A stretch of 64,000 nucleotides of DNA, taken from contig NC_077227.1 of assembly GCF_027887165.1 (NCBI RefSeq), positions 82,105,430 through 82,169,429 on the forward strand, written 5' to 3'. A program made the position numbers and the translations under genes. This document shows, one piece after another, positions 56,101 through 64,000 of the stretch (position 1 is the stretch's first letter; each line of letters opens with the position of its first letter). Below the pieces are notes generated by a model. The model was not told where the DNA came from. It saw only the letters and a program-made list of their open reading frames with translations, and ran no database searches. This DNA comes from Monodelphis domestica. Taxonomy: Eukaryota; Chordata; Mammalia; Didelphimorphia; Didelphidae.

Positions 56101-57260
56101 AGGTAGAAAACCAAAAGGGGATTTCCAAATTCTTGAACATAGAAGTGGTCCTTTTGTGGGTGAGGGTAAAATCAAGGCTATGACTATTTTTGAGGAAAAG
56201 GTCATGGGAAATAAGCAGGTTGAGGAACTGAGTGGGTAAGGTGTTTGAGGAAGAGTTAATGTGCATGTTGAAGTTTCAAGTAGAAAAGAAAGAGTTGGAA
56301 AAGAGAAAAATTGTTAACTGAACTTTTTGAGGCAGAAAAAGGGGAAATAGGAAGGCCTGTAGCTAACAGTTACCAGGATTTTAATTGAATCATAGTTACG
56401 AGTTGTATAAACCCCAAAGGAGGAGAGATTACTGAGTTATGGAAGTAGTAGGGAAAACCTGCAAGTGGCAATAGGAGCATGGAGTATTCCAACCCTCCCT
56501 CCCTGACAACCTTTATCTCAACCAGTGAGCAAAGGTTCAGCCACTGGTGGAAATAGTGGCCAAATAGGTGATATTGTCACGGGGGAGCCAACTTTCAGTA
56601 ACAGCCAGAAGACAGAGAAGAGGAAAAAATTTGAAGATGAAGAGAAGTTTGTTGTCTTTGGAACAAGCATTCTAGAGGGCCCAGTGGAATGGGTAAGTGG
56701 CAGTTAGCTGCAACTTTGGGGTGGGAGGGTTGAAGAGAATGGGAATAAGGAATTGGAGGATGGGGAATGGAATTTGGATGATGGCCTACAGGGATTCCGT
56801 ACTCCTGGGAGGTGTCGAGTATGATTACGTAGGAGAAAAATGTTGATCTTGGAACGAAGACTGATTGAAGATCTAGTTGAAGAAAAGTGTAGCACAAGAT
56901 GGAAATCACAATCAGATGGTCGGATGGGAGATGCCTTTTCACTACCTTTCTTCCTGCCAAATGTTGGAGATAAGGCAGAAAATGCTGCAGCAGCAGATGG
57001 AAGTCCTCACTCCCCACTGACTTTTTCCTTTACCCCCAAGTAACTAGTACAGATCGAAATCACTTTGTTGGATTCTGGCCCCTTCAGAGGCCACATACAA
57101 AGGAGGTGGAAGGCTTGTGGTCAAAGGAAGGTCTTGTTCCTCTTTTCACCTGAGGCTGAATATCAGGCAGGTGCAGCAGCCCAGCTAGGCCCCTTGTCAC
57201 CTTCTCTCAGAGGACATGCATGCACCACAGCATCCCTCTCATCTTGAACTTTTCAAATGT
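53190..57260 (-). repeat. Long antisense L2-like LINE region, partly duplicated
   Basis: 53190-54080 follows the antisense L2 3' order (ataaacatttattttctccc, ctcaaggaactcataatcta, gagagcatttcaggaatggg, tatgaaaggctttgaacacc). 54120-54440 appears in the opposite orientation. 54450-57250 is purine-rich text of the same style. Within it 55015-55390 and 56565-56990 are related copies (cattccagagggcacagtg against cattctagagggcccagtg). The frames here, up to 140 codons, are not genes. Confidence 0.5.
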
Positions 57261-57269
57261 GCCAGGATC

Positions 57270-57885
57270 CCCCCCCCCCCATAATTTGATGCCACTCTAT
57301 CTTTTTAGTTTTTTAAAGCGAATTTTGTTGACATTTTGGATTTTTTTTTACATTACATACACTTCCCATTGTATCCCTTCCCAGAAAGGAAATACATTCC
57401 TTACAGTACAGATTTCTTTTAAGTTGAAGAAAGAAAAAGATTTTATAGAACTGACCAATATATCAAACAAATCTGACATTGTAGGCAGTATTCCATGCCC
57501 CTGGTCCTCCACTTCAGCAAAGATATAGAGGGAAGATACTCTCTTTGATACCAAGCTTGGGCCTTTCCATTTTGTTAATTTTATTCCCCATTACACAAGG
57601 AAAAGAAACTGCTCTTTGTCTGAAATGTCCTCTTTTCTCCTCTTTCTCTTGACTTCTTTCCTTACTATCTTTTATTTCATATGCTGCATTTCCCATCAAA
57701 ATCTTCCCTGCGTCCCTTTGTTCATAAATATCTTAGACCTCAACCGGCACTGTGGTTTTTCAGCTCTCTAATAGTTAAATTTTTGTGTTTTTGTCTTATT
57801 CCCCATTCTTTCCACCACCACTCCCTCTCTCCCACAATCCTAGATTGTAAGGCGGACTTTATGTGGCTTATTGAAACTTTATTTT
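57270..57885. other. Intergenic, no feature recognised
   Basis: A C-run at about 57270-57280 is followed by pyrimidine-rich sequence. Short frames on both strands (up to 102 codons) show no family resemblance. Confidence 0.35.
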
Positions 57886-58110
57886 CTAGGCAGCCAAGTG
57901 AATAGAACATTGGGCTTGGAATCAGGAACACAAGTTCAAATCTGGCCTCAGACACCTATGGGACACCAAGGCAAGTCACTCAACTCCAGGCTGACTTCGT
58001 TTCCTCAACTTTAAAATGGGGATAATGATAACACCTACTTCCCAGGGTCCCTCTAGGAATCAAATGAGATAATATTTTTAATGTTTAACAGGTAGGTGCT
58101 TAACATGCTT
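57886..58110 (+). repeat. CORE/MIR-type SINE
   Basis: gggcttggaatcaggaacac, caaatctggcctcagacacc, aatgataacacctacttccc, then aatcaaatgagataatattt. Confidence 0.75.
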
Positions 58111-59330
58111 CTTCTCACCCCCCTCAGCATCTATGACAGCGTTCCACATACAATCATTATTTGTTGTATTTTAAAATGTACCCATTAGATGAAAAACAGT
58201 GTTTGTTTAATTCTAGATCTGAGCTGTCCGGTTAGCTTTAGGGGCCCAGATGTGTTCATAAAACAAATGATCTTCCAAACTCCAGAATGCCTACGATGTT
58301 ATCCCCACCAGGCAGTCAGCATCAGGGTAATAACAGGACTCTCCCTCATTTGCAGACTTCTCTTAAGAAGCATCTTAATGATTCAATCATCAGACTAGTA
58401 CTATGGTATCCTTTTAAGCCATATATCTAAAAAAAAGAAAAAAAAGGACTTCGGCTCAGAATTTTTAAGAGTTCAGCACAAACAGTTAACTGCATGTCCT
58501 CACTGGACAGGAAATAATTGACCCTTTCTGATAGTGTTCCGGAGAAGATAACAGAATAATAATAAGATAAAAATAATCTTCTCAAGCAGCTGTTGGCATG
58601 TCTCCAGAAACAGGAGAAGAATAAGAGATGAGATGGAAGGAACTGAATTGAATCAAATTAAATTTTACCCTTGCTGAAGGGCTTCTCAGGTACAGGTTCA
58701 TTGAGCAAGGAGAGCTATCAATTTAGGTATCCAATAAAGTCAAAGTTTTCCATGGTGCTTAGAAACGCTATCCTCAAAAGATTCTCTAGTTCCTAATGTG
58801 GAGTACACGAAATGTAAAAAAAAAAATATCTATTTTGCTAACCATCTCAATATAATTGGTTTTGCTTGTAATCCTATATATTTTAGTTATTCCTTTAAAG
58901 GCATTATTTGGAGAATGGCGCCATAGGCTTCACCAGACCCCCAAAGAGGTCTATGACACAAAAACATTTAGGATTCCTGGTAGCATTAAAGACTTTCTAC
59001 ATGGTTCTTAAGAAAAAAAGTTTAATTCACTTTAGGTATTTGATTAAACGCCAAAGAAACACAGCCTCTAATAAAGGTACCTCAACATCTGACCAGATTA
59101 AAGGCTCAATGACATCCAGGGGCAAATGTAAGAATTTCTCTAGGAAACTGTTATGTAAGGTTTACAGATTTGTAATCTGTATTTTATCCAATTCCCAGAC
59201 TTCTACTCCATAAATAAGTTGTCATTGCTTTAGGGAAGAGCTTTTGTCCATTATCAGTTAAACAGTCATTTTTACATGGTCAGATTTTAGTATGACCACC
59301 ATGGGCTTAGGAACAATGTCTTTTTAAAAA
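58111..59330. other. Region downstream of PDE6C, no coding exon identified
   Basis: The last PDE6C exon with its CaaX box could lie here or further left. I scanned the minus strand from 58110 to 60990 for a Cys at position -4 before a stop and found no convincing case. A short dispersed repeat (ccataggcttcaccagaccc) at 58915-58990 recurs at 63540. Confidence 0.35.
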
Positions 59331-59354
59331 AAATATTTTAAATTAAAAAAAACA

Positions 59355-59522
59355 ACCCGTATCTTCCTTCTTAGAATCAACACTGGATATTGGTTCTGAG
59401 GCAGAAGAGCAGTAAGGACTAGGTGATAGAGGTTAAGCTAGGAAGTATCTGAGGTCACATTTGAACCCAGAACCTCCTATCTCTGGGCCTGGCTCTCAAT
59501 CCACTGAGCCACCCAGCTGCCC
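59355..59522 (-). repeat. tRNA-derived SINE (SINE1-like), minus, internally deleted
   Basis: ccgtatcttccttcttagaa to ctgagccacccagctgcccc. About 25 bp of the 'gacttgcccagggtcaca' part is missing at about 59434. Confidence 0.8.
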
Positions 59523-60399
59523 CTAACAAAGTCTTTCCATATCATTTCCAGGAAGTGTTTCTGTGAAATAGAAACCAAGCTGTTGGTTGATCTATGGAAT
59601 ATTTATAGCCATGCAGCTGTCTTTTCCTTGCCTTACTCCATGTTATCCCTTTTAAAAATAATTAATATCAAAAGATTTATTTTTACAGCAGTCATAGATT
59701 GGGACAATGAATTTTAGGGATTTTCATGTATTCAAAACTGAGGATTTTCCCCAATATTCAAAAGAGAAGAGATTTTCTAAGAAGTAATTTAAGTTAAAAC
59801 TCTAGACCAGAGAGAGTTTTTAATTGGGTCATTTGGGTAGAGTTTAGAAAGAAGAAGAGATAAGAGAGCCCTTTACTTCTCCTATTGATCATTAGAAATT
59901 ACTTCTGAAAAGGAATAAGAAATCTTTTCTTTTGATGAATGGTTCCCTTCTCTTTTGCTATTTTGCCCTTGCTAAATCTCTATAAGCATTTTGCCAAGCA
60001 TTTCTAGGCAAACTTCTGTTTTTTTTTTCTTAAAAACTTTAAAAATGCTATTCTGAAGAAGAGTTTTAAGTGTTATAGGGCCATATTTTCTTTGAGAATT
60101 CCTCATTAAATTCTTGAGTGCTGAATTTGCAAGCCTAAATATAAAACAAGACTGTCAGTGTCTGCCAAAGTGTTTGGAACCTTATTTAAACATTATTTGG
60201 AACAGATGATAAAGGGAAAATCATTTTTCTTCATCACTACTTTTGACTTGTAATCTGACACTGATTCTACTGGTGTGAATTTATGGTCAGGTCAGTGGAA
60301 GATGGTGCCATGATGAGCTAATGTGGGAGAAATATCATGGGCCTGATAGAGGAGGCAGCATCCCTCCAGTTACAGAGAATCACAAAAGATTCAAGAAAA

Positions 60400-60545
60400 A
60401 GACGTTATTTACTCCTCCTTCCTGATTGTACAATTGAAGAAACTGAGAGGCAAAAAAAAAAAAGAGAGAGAGAGAAGTGACTAACCCCAAATCAAACAGG
60501 TTTTAAGTAGCAGAGTCAGGACTTGAATACAAATCTTCTGGCTCA
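60400..60545 (-). repeat. MIR-like SINE, minus (weak)
   Basis: The order caattgaagaaactgagagg, agtgactaaccccaaatcaa, aggacttgaatacaaatctt fits a reversed MIR. Confidence 0.5.
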
Positions 60546-60749
60546 AGAGTTCTTGTTGTTTCTGCTATTCAGTGATTCCTCTTGGACCAACCACATCCTC
60601 TGCTTATGTTCAGAGCAGTGAGGTATATTCTCACCATGTAAAATAAAGTAACCTTTTTCTTTTTTTAATTGTAAAAAAACTTCTAAACTTGTCTTACATA
60701 AAGCAAAGCTCAATATCAAACACACTAGAAATCAAATCCTGTTTGTGTA

Positions 60750-60980
60750 ATACATTGTTGCTCAGTTGTTTTTTTGGTGGGGTTTTCTTAGGAAAGATAC
60801 TAGAGTGGTTTGCCATTTCCTCTTCCATCTCATTTCACAGATGAGGAAATTGAAGTAAACAGGGTGAAATGACTTGCCCAGAGTCACACAACTAGTAAGT
60901 GTCAAGGCCAGATTTGAACTCAAGAAGATGTCTTTCTGACTCTAGGTCCAGCCCTACCCAGTATGCTGTCTAGCTGCCCC
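60750..60980 (-). repeat. Mar1-type SINE, minus
   Basis: The tail comes first (gggttttcttaggaaagata, ctagagtggtttgccatttc), then cttgcccagagtcacacaac and the reversed head tctagctgcccc. Confidence 0.85.
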
Positions 60981-60992
60981 ACATATGTAATA

Positions 60993-61108
60993 ATACAGAG
61001 TATTCCAAAAGTCTTGGTGCTGTATTAAGCTTTATTTGCTTAAAGCTTTAAGCACTTTTTAAAAAAAAAAGCTTAAAACTGCACCAAAACCTTTGGTACA
61101 TTCTGAAT
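60993..61108. mobile_element. Mariner-like inverted-repeat element (MITE)
   Basis: The left arm tattccaaaagtcttggtgc is mirrored by the right arm gcaccaaaacctttggtaca. The whole is a near-palindrome with an A-run at its centre. It lies about 45 bp beyond the donor of the PDE6C tail exon. Confidence 0.65.
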
Positions 61109-61153
61109 ATCCTGGTAAATAGAAAAGTTTCAGGTAAAAATTTTTTTGGTCAC

Positions 61154-63062
<1,909 letters not shown>

Positions 63063-63174
63063 TTATTATTTTACTTGTATCAGTGATGATCACAGAACAT
63101 AAAATTTTGAAGAGATCTCAGAGACCGTATGTCAGGGGTTCTTAAATTGCGTGAACTTAATCATTGTTGGTCAA

Positions 63175-63392
63175 CATTTATATGTGAGAACTATGCTAAG
63201 CATTTACCCCATTTGACCTCACAAGAATCCTGGGAGGTAGGCTTATTCCCATTTTATAGAAAAGGAAATTGAGACAAACAGACATTAAGTGACTTGCCCA
63301 GAGTCACACAGCTAGTAAGAGTCTGAGGCAAGATTTGAACTCAGATCTTCTTAATTCCAGACCCAAATCTCTCCACTTGGCCACCTGTCTAG
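63175..63392 (-). repeat. MIR-like SINE, minus
   Basis: cctgggaggtaggcttattc, gaaaattgag-like text, acttgcccagagtcacacag and aactcagatcttcttaattc. Confidence 0.75.
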
Positions 63393-63610
63393 AAGAAATG
63401 ATCTTTCAAAAAATGATAGTCCCATAAAAACTTTTTTTAAATGAGAACTACTTAATTTCTTTTGTAATCCTCCTCTGTTTTACATATTCTATAAACCCTA
63501 CCTTATTTTATGTATTTAGAAACATGATTCTGAAAAGGAGGCCATAGGCTTCAGCAGACAGCCAAAGGGGCCCAGCACACAAAAAGCGTCTAGGACTAAT
63601 CTAACCCATT

Positions 63611-63792
63611 TAAGAAAATCCTTATGTTCTTACTATTGAGTATCAGTTCCAAGGCAGAAGAGTGGTAAGGACTAGGCAATGGGGTTAAGTGATTTGCCCA
63701 GAGTCATACATCTATGAAATACCTGAGGCTAGATTTGAACCCAGGACCTCCTGTCTTCAGCCCCAGCTCTACTGATTCACCTGGCTACCCAG
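63611..63792 (-). repeat. tRNA-derived SINE (SINE1-like), minus
   Basis: Body from aatccttatgttcttactat to cacctggctacccag. Flanked by tctaacccatt on both sides (about 63598 and 63793), a target-site duplication. Confidence 0.8.
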
Positions 63793-63805
63793 TCTAACCC
63801 ATTCT

Positions 63806-63916
63806 TTTTTTTTTTTAACCCTTACCTTCTGTCTCAAGAGTCAATACTGTGTATTGGTTCCAAGTCAGAAGAGTGGTAAGGGCTAGGCAATGGGGGTTAA
63901 GTGACTTCCCCAGTGT
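63806..63916 (-). repeat. tRNA-derived SINE, 5' truncated, minus
   Basis: A T-run, then aacccttaccttctgtctca, ending abruptly after gtgacttccccagtgt. Only the 3' half is present. Confidence 0.8.
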
Positions 63917-64000
63917 AAAGATTAAAATTGATATACAAAAACTAAGTATTATATTTTATAAAGTTTTATTAATAATAACTAAAGTAAAAAGCTACCTAAA

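Noticed and set aside
56595..57017. 140-codon minus-strand open frame
   Set aside because: It falls in the L2-like antisense block and lies opposite its purine-rich strand. No conserved domain is seen.

Overview
The window looks like part of a marsupial genome. The gene models are split vertebrate exons with GT-AG introns, and the sequence between them is crowded with repeats typical of marsupials: tRNA-derived SINEs ending in a 'cccttacc(t)tctgtctta' signature, Mar1-type SINEs with an RTE-like tail, CORE/MIR SINEs, L2, and L1s whose open frames are still long. I cannot name the species; an opossum-like genome would fit, but other marsupials would too. No bacterial features, CRISPR arrays or operons are present.

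Two host genes lie tail to tail. On the plus strand, seven exons between 3154 and 39880 encode the C-terminal 162 residues of FRA10AC1, a nuclear spliceosome-associated protein; the first half of the gene lies before the window. On the minus strand, three exons between 61154 and 63011 encode the end of the catalytic domain and the start of the C-terminal tail of PDE6C, the cone photoreceptor cGMP phosphodiesterase. This convergent PDE6C/FRA10AC1 arrangement matches human 10q23.33. The exon phases join without a break in both genes.

The 20.4-kb intron at 3200-23626 is the main accessory region. It holds a templated-insertion scar (3960-4451), a gag-bearing endogenous retrovirus piece on the minus strand (about 6.6-10.1 kb), and a pol-bearing provirus on the minus strand (about 10.9-18.2 kb) whose 5' coding part has been replaced. 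It also holds a young 5'-truncated L1 (20.6-22.5 kb) and a hAT-like element (22.8-23.4 kb). The retroviral pieces are broken: frameshifts, stops and lost catalytic residues.

The later FRA10AC1 introns hold a second hAT-like element (25.1 kb), several L1 fragments, and a 16-bp-TSD L1 (35545-38522). That L1 carries an intact ORF1 and an endonuclease domain but has lost its 3' two-thirds and its poly(A). From 40 kb to 60 kb the sequence is intergenic, made mostly of decayed L2-like, CORE-SINE and L1/HAL1-like repeats. Mariner-like inverted-repeat elements flank a PDE6C exon. I found no previously undescribed biological system. The most unusual signals are the templated insertion and the two poly(A)-less L1 pieces, followed by the complementary gag-only and pol-only retroviral remnants.
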